Shown here: positions 22,431 to 35,083 of the stretch, one piece after another | How the letters are laid out: every line of letters begins with the position of its first letter | How positions within the stretch are numbered: position 1 is the stretch's first letter | Source: Lunularia cruciata | Taxonomy: Eukaryota; Streptophyta; Marchantiopsida; Lunulariales; Lunulariaceae | Length of the DNA stretch: 64,000 bases | Assembly (NCBI GenBank): GCA_948567375.1 | Contig: OX419755.1 | Coordinates: 46,629,001-46,693,000 of the forward strand | Direction: 5' to 3' | Notes under the pieces: generated by a model | What the model saw: only the letters and a program-made list of their open reading frames with translations | Told to the model about the DNA's origin: nothing | The model's database searches: none | Translations under genes and position numbers: made by a program

Positions 22431-23561
22431 GAGGATGTGGCTCCTCTACCTCCATGTCCACTATCCCAACTCCAACATGTAACTCATCACACACTTTCCT
22501 CACATGTATATCATCACACACCTCTCTCACATGTTGATCACTCCTCAAAAGACTCCCTCAAGGGTGCATGAAGCATGTACATCACTCACTTCTCTCACAT
22601 GTCCATAACATATCAAAGACTCTTTCAAGATGCATGGTAACTCCTCATCTCCTCTCATCAGGATATCAACATGCACAACATGGGGATGATGCCTTGGGTA
22701 CAAAAAGACACAATAACATCATAGCTAAGAAATGTACAAATGATTTAAATCATCAGAAAATCAATATATCAGAATTCATCTATTCAAAATAATAACATGT
22801 GTATATCAACAAAAACGACATTCAAATTAATACCATTTATATATCAAAAAAAAAAACATGGGTATATAAAAAAAAAGAGAACCTAAAGTTCTCATGATGA
22901 TAACCTATACTCTCATTCACCTTCATCATGTACCTCCTCTCATGTTGGAACTCCTCTTGGTCCGCTACAAGGGAACATACCTCATATGATCCTCACCAAT
23001 AAAACCACTCTCAAGAAAAAGATGTGCGAGAATCTGTCCTACAAAAGTTTGCTTGAATCTTTGGCCATCAGGCTGTATCTATATAGGACTACCAACTCAA
23101 CCTCAATGGTATGCATAATCAAATCTACCAAATTACAATCCTCATCAATAGTCATGGCTATCTTAATCTTCATATGAAGAATAGTATGTCCATGAACCAC
23201 CTTCAGCCTCCAAGATGGAACAAACAAAGTTTATTCTATCCCTTTACAACCCTGAACCCTAAATATCTCCAAGCCAAATATGCACACTATTGTGCCAAGT
23301 ATCTCCTAGCAACAAAATCTTGCACCAAGAATGAATCTTGAATGGAAGGGTGTGGAATTGTACTCCTTTTGCTTATTGTTCCTTTTTGCAATGCAACCAC
23401 TTTCCTAATGAGGTCAACTAAAAATGTGAAGGGTCTTCCACCAACCATTTTGCTATGAGTATCCCATGTCCAAACAAGCTTGGTGCATGATCAGACTTGA
23501 AGTACATAACAAGGAACAAGCCAAAATTGTTAAAAAGTTTGTGAAAAACACAAAAAATAGC
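22431..23561. other. Intergenic with short CTCTCTCACATG repeats
   Basis: Bases 22490-22660 repeat phrases such as ATCACTCAC.TCTCTCACATG and GACTCCCTCAAG at irregular spacing. No gene. Confidence 0.45.
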
Positions 23562-23660
23562 TAGTATGCGCAAGCTTAAATTTGGTATGCATACGTAAAA
23601 ATCTGGTATGCATAGGAAAAGAGATGGTATGCATAGGAAAAAATTCTGGTATGAATAATG
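23562..23660. repeat. Short tandem repeat, about 21 bp x 5
   Basis: GGTATGCATA-type units start near 23563, 23584, 23605, 23626 and 23648. The 21-22-bp period keeps a minus-strand frame open as a repeated CIP-containing heptapeptide, probably by chance. Confidence 0.75.
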
Positions 23661-26600
23661 GGATAGGTGGCCTACACATAAAAAACATAACAATATGCAT
23701 TGGAGGACCAGTTTGCACAACAACAAACATCTGAAATTGTCCTAGATTTTGGGATAAATTAAGAAATTTTAATAAATTTAGTCAATCAAAAGCAATATGC
23801 ACATGTGGGTGGAGGTACTCCATGCCAATTTCCACTTTCAAACCCAAAATATACAATCAGACTCTTAAATGTACTCTAGTGAACTTTTGTTACTTGCTTT
23901 GTCTAATCAACCCCAATTAATGGAAATCATGTTATTTTTCATTTGATGGATCTCAATTAGCCAAGAACCCTCCTTATTGTCACCCATGTTCTCCTTTTTG
24001 AATTGGTGGACATACTCTTTTATCTTGGCAACAATGGAATCTAAAATTACAACTAAAATCAAAGGGAACAAGAAGCAAAAGAGCTATTTAAAAGCTATGC
24101 ATACCATTTTGTCTACTACATAGAATTTTTTGTCTATTGTGCACACAACCCCTAATGTGTAGAATAAACATCTCATCTCTCCTATCCAAGGCTCCTAACT
24201 TTCTCCTTAAACCTTCTTAAGTGCTACTTATGTGAAATACTTATGAGATAATGTTAACAAAGTCCCTTCAACCTTCATGTTCCTAAACAGATAGTTGTGA
24301 ACCTTAAAATCTACCTAAACCCTAAAATGCATCTGTCTTACCCTATCTTGAATACATGTATATGACGATATTTGCCCTATCCTCTCAAAATAAATTTTGC
24401 AACCCTATCCCTAGACTAAACTCTCATCAAATTAGTTTTCACAACCTTGTCCTTGAATATTGCTCCACTTTATATGGTACTCAAATTTATTCATAAAATC
24501 TTCTCTATATTGATATTTTTGCTTTGGTTTTTGATTTCTAGCTCCTAAATATCCTTATGTAGTTCTGAAAATATTGATATTATAATCTTTATATTCATAT
24601 ATTCTCTTTGAATTCTGATTTCTAGCCCCTTAATATCCAAGAAGTAAATCTCCAAATATAACTCTCCAAACTAAAAATATTTCAATTCACTCTTTCGCTT
24701 CTAATTTTCAAACTTAAAATGACCTTTCACTCTTTGGTTTCTAATTTGCAGGTTTTGAAATTTCAGAAGAAATTATCCAAATATAAATTAAACCATAAAA
24801 TTATTGGCTTTCTATTCTCCTTAAATTGATACATATTAGTTTGTGGCTTAGTAGCTTTATGAAAACAACTCTATGTCAATATAAATAAATGTCTCCAGAC
24901 TATGCATTTAATCTTTTCAACTCTTTGATCATTGAAAGTAGGTGGGTTTATGAAATAAAAAACCCTTTCAACTAAAAATGGGTAAAAATAAGTAGGCCTA
25001 TGAATGAATTGAACCTAATATACATGTCTCAAATAATGAGTGATAATATTAAGAACCATATATTCATTCAAGGACTATGTTACATCTTCATTGGCCACCC
25101 ATAGACATGCATAGGGCTTGGTGACTGTTGTGTCTCTTTCCACTCATTGACTCTTGGGTTTCTCTCCAAAATATAGGGTGTTTATACCACTATCCAATAT
25201 TAACATTGCAAATTCTGTTCAACTCAAACTTCAAAGGGCAAAGTGTGAACACCCAAACCCTTGCTTGTTCTAATGAACAAAACCTGAGTAAATGAATCTC
25301 ACATTATATCTCATTTGACACATGGTGCAAACTCATACCATAGCACAAAAATGTACAAGAACATACCAAAATGTACTTTATTCATTTTATCTTGAATACA
25401 AGGCATCACCCGGTTTCTTGTTGAACTCCAAACATTTCTCCATAACATATGCTCTTAAAAACCCCCTTTAAGCTTGATCATCTTGGTTCATATCACCTTG
25501 TTTCTCCTTTAAATCATAAGTGTCATATCTATTAATAAGAAAATTATGTTGAATAATACAAGTGGATATCAACTTCATCAAATATGCATTTCTATGTTTG
25601 CTATTCAATTGAAATTCTAACTACCTTAACACATATCACCTAGCCTTAAGAACTCATATACAATGTTTATTACTTCTGTGTAGGATAATTTTTTTTCAAA
25701 GTCTAGTCTATCCATAGTGTAAGCTATTTTGAAGGTTGGAACTACATGAAACATTTGCATGTAGCCAAAATCTGTAAGAAAATATATGTGGATTTTCATA
25801 TGAGTTCAATGCACCTCTATGCTTTAGCTTTGTCTAGAGAGGTAACTTCTTCAAACATGCAATATTTTGATATGAACCTGACATCCTTGCATCATCATTG
25901 TATCCTGCATCCATTAAACCAATAAACCATATTGGACAATGAGGATACAAGACCACAAATTCTATTGCAAGGAAATACATAAACATCCTACAACTTTGTA
26001 CACCAAATCAGCTTGGGATCACGTGACATGGGATCTTTTTGAGTCTTACCTCTTGCAAAGTGAACCACCCTTCTTTGGCCATCACAAAAATCTTGACCAT
26101 TTAGTGAGTAAGATCATTACTTGTTTTTGATATATTTCACCATCTATCTTTGGTCTTTGAGCAAGGGGGAATAAATTCTTGTCTACCAACCAAACACATC
26201 CCAAAAATCCATTCAATACAAAGGTAGATAATGTTTAGGATCTCTTCTCCTTTTTAGGCTATTGACATGGTGTATGATATGGTTTATATAACTCTTTGAG
26301 TAAATATCATGGTGGAGTCTGCACTTACCTCCTATAGGTTACCACCAATCCACAATGTGTTTCCTCAAGGGACAAACTAACATTGTAACCCACTTCTCAT
26401 TGGTGATATGCGGCATTGTGCTCCCTTGAGTATCCTTGATAGGTTATAGGACCGGAGGCCTAGAGCCCCAAAGGGCATTACTATTTATGGATTTATGTTT
26501 TTGGGCCCAATCACAACCACGTGTGTTTTTTAGACCAGCCAGCCACTCCCCTTAGTATTGATAAGGTTTCACTAAAGCAAAGAAGGATTCTTATGCATAT

Positions 26601-28149
26601 GCATTAGCTTTTTAGACATATGAGATTCAAACCAATGAAAATACTTTGTAACAAAATCAAAGGATTGCAATGTTTTCATTCTCAAGGAGATGTCAACTAT
26701 TGTGTATAAAATAGCACCACTTTACCAGTCAAACTCAGAATCTGCATCACTTTCCTCATTGTCATAGCTCCTTCTTGCACACTCATCCCTACTATAATTT
26801 ACTGAATCTTTGACTTCCTCCATTTCCAACTCGAGAGTGGGGCGCATAGTTTATTCGAATTTCCCTTGAGAGATGCTTGCAAAACTAATTTGTGGCTTGA
26901 TTCCTAGAGCAATGGGAGAAATGGTTGAGCCATAGAAAGCAACCAAAAATTGAAACTCACTATGGACTCTTGTGAGTGATGTGGAAGAGTTTATAGGGTC
27001 GAGCTAAAATGTGTAACTCATTGTCAACTCTATAAAATGAAACTAGATGTCACTCTGGGGTGTTGTGCTAAAAATTTGGGTCAAGCTAAGATTTCTTTTG
27101 AGTGTAGAGGGAAATTGATTTTGGGTCAAGCCGGATTTCTTATGGGTGTTAGGGGAGGAGGCAAATGTTGGGTTTGAGCTAAAATCAATTGTGAGTTAAT
27201 ATTGGTCATTGATGATGGGATTGAGTCGAGAGATTTTCGTGGGTTCAGAGGGTGGTGCAAAGAAGAATAAGTGGAGACAATTCTTTTCAATGGGGAACAC
27301 AAATTCACATGCAATTGTTGAGTTCGCCCATCTTGTGAGTGTACCCATGTTCCATGTGTGCTAAACTCCAACCCTCGTAAGTGCCACATCCACACATTTC
27401 AAACTGCCAGCATTAGAATTCTAATTAATATTTATTTACATCTCATTAATCCTTTGATCCATAACACTTCTATGGGTCCCTAAAATTGTGACCCATAGTA
27501 ATTTTATGGCTATAGGCCACCGACCATAAATCCCACAAGCTACTTTCCCTGCACCGATCCAACAAAGTTTGGGGACAACTTGCAAAGTCAGTTTACTGTC
27601 TCTCCATGCATTTGAAAATGCCCGTTTGATCCCCTAGTGTACCCGTAAAATGTTGAAGGGCAATAACATTTTTGGAAATTATGAAAATGTATGAAAATTT
27701 TGGCCGAAGAGTTTTACTACTGATTTTACAAGCTACCCATATTTTCGAATAATTTTACGGGTCAAGGAATAGGCTACACGTGAAGTTTTACGAGGCTACA
27801 GACATAACTGTAAAATTCATATATCTCTGCCGGCCCCCTACAGACTTCCAGATGTTCTGTAAAAACGATTTACAGATTTGTTACTCCCGAAACCCCCATT
27901 GAACCGCACTACTCCGCCAAACGTTTGCTTGATTCGTTGCTGTCAAATTACATGTTGGGAATAAGAGGATTGTACGAGCAAGACGTGAATTGCCTTGTCT
28001 ACTAAAGTGAACAAGAATTGTGTATGCTCTATCAACTCATAATAATACTGTGAGAAGATGAAACGATTTACGGGGCTTGAAAGAAAGACGAAATAAAGAG
28101 AAAAAGGTAAATTAACGTAGAATACAAAAGCCTTAATCTTATGTTCTGT
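23661..28149. other. AT-rich intergenic DNA, no gene recognised
   Basis: Scattered short ORFs only. Around 27430-27860 the phrases CCATAAAT and TAAAATTTTATGG recur, as they do near 47690-48010 and 54720-54900, suggesting an old repeat family without clear edges. Confidence 0.45.
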
Positions 28150-28763
28150 AGAGCTAAAAATATTTGAAGAGCATCCCCGGTTATATCCAACATTTAAGAA
28201 ATTTCGTCCACACAAGAGATATCGATGCATCCGAGGAGAGAACATAAGAACTTTAACAAGAAGAAATATATACTTCCAAAACAATGGAGGTTTTCTGTAG
28301 TGGATGCCATCCTTGTTGAAGTGTTCCAGAGTATAGCCTGCACAAGTTTCCCCTTCTCATGAGCGCTTCCCAAATAAATGATTTGGACTTAAAGTGACTA
28401 ATCATCTTCTCATGAGGTCCTCCTAATTAAACGCCACGCTCGCACCAACGTTTATACACCCTACAGATAGACTAATTGTAATATGCACTGTAATAGGTGG
28501 AATGAATTTGATATGGATATTTCCAATTGCTTGTACCGCTCCGGAGCCTTGGCAAGCATGTTCTCAACCCTGCAAATTAAAGAAGGGTAAGAGGAGCTAA
28601 TAATATTTGAAGAACATCCCCAGTAACAACTAACCGTAACCAGAAGTTTCGTGCATACAAGAGAAATCGATGCAAATTAAAGAAGGGTAAGAAGAGCTAA
28701 TAATATTTGAAGAACATCCCCGGTAACAACTACCGTAACCAGAAGTTTCGTACAAATCGATGC
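28150..28763. repeat. Direct repeats: 100-bp tandem pair plus a diverged third copy
   Basis: 28571-28670 and 28671-28763 are near-identical over TAATATTTGAAGAACATCCCC and AACCAGAAGTTTCGT; the second lacks about 12 bp. 28150-28233 is an older relative (AATATTTGAAGAGCATCCCC, AGATATCGATGCATCCG). On the minus strand all three can read a GCSSNI-containing peptide, hinting at an origin in coding sequence, but no gene is identifiable. Confidence 0.8.
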
Positions 28764-29329
28764 AACCGGAAAGAGAGTATAAGAGTTGCCGTCCGACATT
28801 ACTGATATAACATAACAAATAAGGTGACGGATAGAAGTTCAAAACGGACCAGTACAAGGTTGTCAAACAGCTTATATCATATGTGTCTCTTTTAGTGAGA
28901 ATATGGACACCGAGAGAGTGTGGAGACGGGGGAGAAGAGGAAGAGAAATGTGAGAGGAAAGATCTATATTTTCTGAGTGCTCTCTAGCATATAGCACTCG
29001 AGTGAATAGTTAATTCTGTTCATTTCCAATTTCGGTTTCATTGGTACCTAGATGGAAGACTATGGAGAATTGAGTAGAAAGTTATGAGGATATTTAGGGT
29101 TTAGAGTGATCAGTACACATTGAGAATGATGGGTTGAGAATTTCATTTCTAATCTCTTTGTTTTCATGATTAAGTTCCATGGGAATTTAGTTTGAAAATT
29201 TTGGAGATGTATTTGAAAGTTATGAGAGTTTGTACATTTTAGGGTTTGGAGAGATTGTATTTTCTTATGTGAGTGGGGATGTGAGAGGTTCTGGTTTTGC
29301 AAGTATGGGGCAATATGGAGAGTAGCATC
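28764..29329. other. Intergenic, leading into retrotransposon copy B
   Basis: No gene recognised. The 5' end of copy B cannot be fixed; it lies somewhere before 29400. Confidence 0.4.
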
Positions 29330-29404
29330 ATGTGTTACTATCGTCATTCTTATGCTAGCCATGGTTACATCTCCCCATGTGGGGCCACCTAGAGCAGCTC
29401 GAGA

Positions 29405-29467
29405 TGCCCGATGTATAACCGATGCTTTACCTTGCAAGGGGTAAAGACCCATGTGGGAAGGATGCAC
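29405..29467 (+). pseudogene. C2H2 zinc finger at the N-terminus of the LINE ORF
   Basis: Reads CPMYNRCFTLQGVKTHVGRM followed by His: two Cys, an aromatic, then GVKTHVGRMH with the His pair. N-terminal C2H2 fingers guide target binding in R2-like elements. The Cys spacing is five residues, so either the first Cys is not the original ligand or the finger has decayed. Confidence 0.65.
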
Positions 29468-30299
29468 AAAGACTATGATTGGACCACTTGGGATGCTCAC
29501 GTGAGGCAAGTGACCACATCGACATCAGTGACACTCAGGATTACACATGCGTCTTTTATCCCTTTGTTGACATGTCGAGGGATACAGATTGAGTCATGGG
29601 AGTGGTTAGCTTCTTAGGTGGGATGCATTTTGAGATTATTTAAGAATAGTTATCCATGTCCACGTCTATTCTATAGGCTACTCCACAGAATCCATGATGA
29701 GGCTAGATAGGCTTTTTGCCCACCACTTGATCGTTTGGCACGTGATCCCGTGGACGAGTTAGCATGGTTCTTATTCCTCTTACTCCCTTGATGGTGTCTT
29801 TGTTATGCTAGAGGGGGATATGCGGAGCATAGAGAGGTGGCTGCTAGATTTTGTCAATTCTAAGTGGAGAATCGGGTGGCCCTTCAAGAGGAGTCTGTTA
29901 GGACTACATGTTTTAGGAGACATGTTTTGCCATAAGATACCAGAGAGTCCACTCAATTATGACGGTGTAGGACATTGGGTCAGGCAAGAGAGTTTAGTAG
30001 AGTAGCACACTCGCTACATACTTTGTCTATGGCTAGTCCCATTGATGAGACTATCTCTTCCCTATGCTCACTACATCTTGTGGCAATAAAAGGACTACCA
30101 CTAGAGGTCTTAGATTATCAGCATGAGCAACCTTTATGTCTTGATAGGTCACTTTTTGCACTAGCATTATGCACTACTCCTCAACTTTCCTCAAGAGGCT
30201 TGTCAAGGATGGTTTATGAGCACCTTAAAGATTATTTTCAGGCAAAGGATGCTTCTAGTGGTTTTACCAAGTTGTTTTAGGTGGCTGTAGTAGTAGCAA

Positions 30300-30444
30300 G
30301 AGGAGACATTCCTATGTTTGTTAGTCGGGTGTTAGGTGCTAATAGACTTCACAATGGAAAAGTACACGGGGCGCATTAGACCGATTGCTATTAGAGAGAT
30401 CTTTTTGCATTTGGTCAATCATACCATTGTCCTTCAACACCATT
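30300..30444 (+). pseudogene. LINE reverse transcriptase, 5' part (before the nested insertion)
   Basis: Broken frames read LGANRLHNGKV, then the remnant of RPIAIREIFLHLV, then LQHHF. This matches the RPIAIGE block that opens the RT of this group. The minus-strand copy C has the same block at about 51100-51180, running directly into the HHFGVAT motif. Confidence 0.6.
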
Positions 30445-32647
30445 TTTGTGTTGTGGTTTGCGTAGCACATGATAAAGTAAACTAGTGTGGTTTATCTCTG
30501 TAAAGATGGAGTAGGTTGTATGACAGATTCCACGGTTGAGCTATTGCTATGTGAGCAATCTATGTACATGTATACAATTGGCCACATGGATTATGGTCTT
30601 TCCTTCTTTGAGTGCAAGGTGTGTTTTAGTTTGAGAAGTCTTGAGCGAGAGGAAGTTGTTGGGAGTGAGTGTTGTAGCAGAGAATGAGCGTTAGAGTGTG
30701 GGAGAAAGATTTGAGTAGGAGATATCCCATGCTCCCAATTTGCCACTCCCAAATCCTTTTCTCATAAAGCTTTAGATTCTACACTCCAAATGGCTTATGG
30801 GATTGGATGGTGGTACATTTTGGGGCGGTATTCATAAAATTGATGATTGAAAACCTATATCATATTGTCCTTCAGGTGCTTACTTATGAGAAATTCTAGG
30901 ACTTGATAATCTATGTGTTCTTGTAGATGGAGAATGACAAAATTTTTCTCATGAGCTTCAAGGTGGAGTTGTGGGGTACACTTGTCAAAAAGTGAAAGGC
31001 TAAATGACAAAATTGCAAGAGATTGGGTTCCAAGAGGAGAAGTCAAGAATTTTTTTGACTATAAAAGAAGTTTTTTGTTGAGTTGTTTGGCTATCAAAGG
31101 AGAATAAAAAAATAGACAATGGTTAGAGAGAAAAGTTGACATGCTATAATTTGAAAATTAGAATAAAGTAATGTGAGCCAATTCTTTGGGAGATATGATC
31201 AATTGAATCAAGGGGGGTACAACTCATATGCAAGAGCACAAAATAGACAATTTGGAGAGCTCTTTGCAACATTTTCATGATCTATTAAAGGACTTGGAGA
31301 GAAGACAACGTGATTGCATTGTTGAGCTCAAGAAATTTTAGAGTTTGATCAATCTCAAATCAGATCTGGTCAACTAAAATTGGAGCTCTAGAAAGTGAGG
31401 TATTGGAGATGAGATGCTGATTGGGTTTAGAATTTTGTCACTCTTGAAGTTGTGATTCAAATCACCTTATGAAAATTTCCAATATTGTTGGTGGCTAGGT
31501 TTTGACTTTTCACTGCAAAGGTTTCATATGAATTCCTCAAATAGACAATTCAAGGTCTTGGATCATGCATACTTGGGCCTGTAGAGCTCACAAGTTAGCC
31601 TAGCTTAAGAATTGATCCATATCTCGGGTTTGGGGTTAGATTAGAGTATTAAAATTGATGGTGGTTTAGACAAAGGCACAAATAACTATTATAAAAATTT
31701 TGATTTACTTTGGGTCCATGGAGCATGAGAGCTGATGCAACAAACTCTACTAAAAATACTATCATAAGCTCAGTAGAGCATTTCTATCTTCTATCATGAT
31801 TGAATGTCAATTCTCCTATTTGTGTATCTATGATTGAGTATTTTAGGTTTCTGGAGTGTTTGTGAGGATTCACTGCACCTCTGATCTGAAAATTTGGGGA
31901 AAGTTACCTAGCACCAAGAGCAAACCCTAAATTAGGGATTTTGAAATTTAAGGTGAAAATTGCAAAAAGAGGCTAAGTTTGAGAGCTTTCCAGGGAAGCT
32001 GTAGTGATCATATTGTGTCTTATTTTATACTTTTCGAAAGCTTATCTTACAAGCTTCTTATTGAATCCTAAAACACTAGAATCCAAATCAAGTAGAGAAA
32101 GTTATGCTCATCTAATTTACATAGGGTTTTCCTCATAAAAAAGACATAAGGTTACCCAACTCAGAGTAAAAATTGGTTAAAAGATGAAGTACATATTGGA
32201 TGAAGCTTAGATTACAAGTTGAAATTAGCTTATTGATAGAGAAAGAGGGCTTTGAAGCTCAATTTGACAAAAAGCATGAAGAGTTGTTGCTAAATTCTTG
32301 TGATTGGATCCTCTATGTGCTTGCATGTCTATTTCTATGCCCAATTGGTTTGGATTAGTGTGTGGGTGTTGTGCTTAGGTTCTTTCCTTCTAGGAATGCT
32401 ATGTATTTGTCCTTGGTTATGTTGGAAATGATGACTAGTAGACCAAGAGTGCATATTATGATGATAGGTTAGGTCACCTGTTACTACCTACTCGATAGCA
32501 AGAATACTAAAACCTAGAGTGAAGTGTTCTAAGCGGTTGGTTCTATGCATGCTCAAACTAGAAAGGAAAGGTTTATCTATAGCCTCTAATCTATAGACTC
32601 CATAGCTAGGCACCCTATGTGTTCCTACAGAGCAAAAAAAAAGTACG
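30445..32647. mobile_element. 2.2-kb insertion nested in copy B, class unknown
   Basis: Copy C runs through this point without a break, while copy B is interrupted. ACACCATT occurs at 30437-30444 and again at 32648-32655, so the insertion is flanked by an 8-bp direct repeat. Eight bases is the usual target duplication of hAT transposons. I see no clear terminal inverted repeats, only a weak resemblance between TTTGCGTAGCACAT at the left and the complement of the right end, which also carries an A9 run. No transposase is recognisable; it may be a non-autonomous element. Confidence 0.6.
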
Positions 32648-32679
32648 ACACCATTCTCACTTTTGACAACACCTAAGTC

Positions 32680-33360
32680 CACATCAGTTTGGAGTAGCTA
32701 CACTTGGAGGATGTGAGGCTATATCATTGGGCATTAGAGCACTCCTAGATATCCATCTAGAGTGGGTCGTCCTATAGGTGGATGTTGAGAGTGCTTTTGA
32801 TAGTATCTCACGGGCATCCATCTTTAGAGAGCTTAAGGAGGTTGGAGGATTCCTCATGAGTCTTATTTCTTTTGTGCGGTCTTTTTATGGCTCTCTTGCT
32901 TCTCTTTACTACCAACACGGTTGTTCACAAGAGGGAGTCACCGTCTTGGAGTCAATTGTTGTTACACATTAGGGAGATCTTTTTGGAGTACTTATTTGCC
33001 ATAGCTCACTTCAGAGCTCTCCTATCTACTACTTTGGCCATACCAAGTTGTGTATTTCCTTCCTTGGCAGATGATACACACATCATGAGCCTTGTAGATC
33101 AGATTAGGCAGGCCTTTGACCACTTGACTATTGAGCTACTTGTAGTAAGCTTGAGAGAAGGTGTCCAAGTGTAGGGCATGGTCCCCTTTAGGTATCCCTC
33201 CCCTTCTTAAGCTTCTAGAAGGATGTATCACATCTATAGATAGACTATGTGTTCTTGGAGTGCCAATAGGATCTAAGGATTTTGTCACACACTTCTTAGA
33301 TGCTTCCCTTGTAGAGGATGTTCTCCATGTCAATGACCTTCTATTACTAAGAGATCCGTA
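32680..33360 (+). pseudogene. LINE reverse transcriptase, catalytic part
   Basis: Blocks HQFGVATLGGCEA, then LEWVVLxVDVESAFDSISRA, FRELKEVGG, SFVRSFYGS, HFRALLS, then FPSLADDTHI. The first Asp of VDVESAFDS is RT motif A and ADD (33064-33075) is motif C. The frame is broken by stops and shifts, so it is inactive. The motif set QFGVAT...GGCEA and DVE.AF.S.SR is typical of REL-type LINE reverse transcriptases. Confidence 0.8.
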
Positions 33361-34059
33361 GGTGGCATTTGGTATATTCTCCTCTAGTATTGCTTGTCAA
33401 CCTACTTACCTTATATGCACAGTTCCCTCCTTCTTGTCCTTCCTATCATGTCTAAGAGCATTGATAGGAGGATTATGGGAGTCTTTGGTGATATTATTGG
33501 ACCATGGACTTAAGAGTGTGTGACATGGGATTTGGCCCGTAGATAGATGGCTTTGCCAATCTCATGTGGAGGGGTTGGCTTGCTGTCTATGGAGGAGATA
33601 ACACCTATAGCACTTCTGGGTAGTTTGGCTCCCTTGACACCCCTACTTTCCTCTCATTTTGTAGTTGTTGATAGGCTAATTTTGAAAACTTATGTGGTAG
33701 AGGTGGAAGAGGGATCATATTCTCCCTAGATGTTATTACGGAAGACAAGAGATAGTCTATCCCCATAGGCACAAGAGGACTTTCCATCTTTTGCTTCACT
33801 ATTGTCAATTTGGACTAGAGGTTTACAGTCTTCCTTGATGGAGCAATAGCATGAGCATATGCTACATTATCTCTTAGTTGACTCATCCATTCCTCACGCT
33901 ACTAGAGCATGTCTTTGCTTGTGCTCCGGCAAGGGTGCAAGTTCTTGGATCCTAGCTCAACCGTGCATTAGGGCATTCCAACTGGCACCAACTACTTTTC
34001 CTACAGGGATGAGGTTTCACTTAGGTTTGGTCCACCCATCAACATCTTCATTACTCACT

Positions 34060-34110
34060 TGTGAGTGTGGTTCTATACTAGATGCAACAGCGGTCCATAT
34101 GACATGGTGT
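34060..34110 (+). pseudogene. CCHC zinc knuckle of the LINE ORF
   Basis: TCECGSILDATAVHMTWC gives C-x-C-x9-H-x3-C, preceded by GKGASSWI and FHLGL. This is the knuckle lying between RT and endonuclease in REL-type LINEs. Confidence 0.75.
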
Positions 34111-34229
34111 CCTTTTGGAGGATAGAGGATAGCTACCCATGATGCTTTTAGGGACATAATGTTTGCTATGGCATGAGAAAGTGGATACTTGGCTTGGAGG
34201 GAGGTTTTTTATGCTTTGCAAACAACACG

Positions 34230-34723
34230 TGTCATGGCAGATTTATACTTGGTCCGAGATGATCAGGTGACAATAGTGGATATCGTGGTTAGGACCCTAT
34301 GTGGGATACAGTTTTGGAGGGAGTGATTACCCATCCTTGTAGATGGGCGGCAAGTGCAGCAGCAGGTCACAAGGTCTCCAGTATAGGGGCATGCAGCGAG
34401 GTCACCTCTTTGTTTCTCTAGCCTTGGAGTTATATGGAGAGATGGACTCGGCATTTGACACATTTGTCAAGGAGTGCTTGAGATCTTATCATGTTAGGCG
34501 CCAGGGGGTACCACTTTCACTCTCATACTTTATAGCATATTTTAGGCAGCGTGTATCTATTGCTCTACAGAGTGCAGTGGCTGGTGCAATCCATAGGAGA
34601 GCAATCACACTAGGTGATGCTTCTTCGGATGCTCAAGTTGTTTGTAGACCATATGACTTGCATAACTCAAATATCTTAGGTGGAGTAAGACAGATTTCTC
34701 ATACAAACTCTATTGGAGCCTAG
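34230..34723 (+). pseudogene. LINE restriction-like endonuclease domain, copy B
   Basis: It begins as ADLYLVRDDQVTIVDIVVRT and continues, after a shift, as MQRGHLFVSLALELYGEMD and FDTFVKECLRSYHVRRQG, ending NSIGA at 34723. Compared with copy A, the second Asp of DVVVTD has become Arg and the frame is broken, so the domain is dead. Confidence 0.75.
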
Positions 34724-34800
34724 CCCCATTTTACCTTTGTTCTCTCTCCCTTGTACAGCTTGATGTTCCCATCCTTCATGTTCTCTACACGGTTGCCTTT
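34724..34800 (+). other. LINE 3' UTR and conserved tail, copy B
   Basis: After the stop comes CCCCATTTTACC, TTGTACAGCTTGATG, CCCATCCTTCATG, then CTACACGGTTGCCTTTT. The same order is seen at 3207-3290, 17300-17345, 35757-35886 and 48905-49060 in the other orientation. No poly(A) follows. Confidence 0.75.
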
Positions 34801-35018
34801 TACTTCTATCAACTCAATCATGCTGAGTAACTAATATTGATTATCTGAAAATAGAGTGTCTCTTTATAAAAGCTACATTAGTAAATATTTCAGTAAATCC
34901 ACATGGAGTGATTAATGTATTTGATAATGATTTTAATATGCTATTGATATAAATACAAAGATAATACATTTTTTAACTTGACCTTTATTCTAATGGTTGA
35001 TATATGAATATCAACTGG
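34801..35018. other. AT-rich gap
   Basis: Only a short palindrome (GTTGATAT..ATATCAAC near 34996-35015). No gene. Confidence 0.5.
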
Positions 35019-35052
35019 TTTACAATAATTGATCCCGATCAATTATTGTAAA
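35019..35052. repeat. Near-perfect palindrome, 16-bp arms, 2-nt centre
   Basis: TTTACAATAATTGATC and its exact complement are separated by CC. It sits about 35 bp before the open frame at 35084-35536. Confidence 0.9.
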
Positions 35053-35083
35053 AAGGCATTATTTCCTGGCCAATATCTCTGAT

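Larger units (their letters stand above)
29330..34800 (+). mobile_element. REL-type non-LTR retrotransposon, long decayed copy B
   Basis: The most complete copy. In order on the plus strand it has a C2H2 finger (29405-29467), an N-terminal region with ALCTTPQLSSRGL-like helices, reverse transcriptase blocks (about 30300-30444 and 32680-33360), a CCHC knuckle (34060-34110), the REL endonuclease (about 34230-34723) and the common 3' tail ending ACACGGTTGCCTTTT near 34795. This order (zinc finger, RT, CCHC, REL) defines the R2/CRE/NeSL/Utopia-like group of LINEs, distinct from the APE-bearing L1 and RTE lineages. Many stops and frameshifts are present, so it cannot move itself. A 2.2-kb insertion splits the RT. 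I could not find a target-site duplication; the 5' boundary is approximate. Confidence 0.85.
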
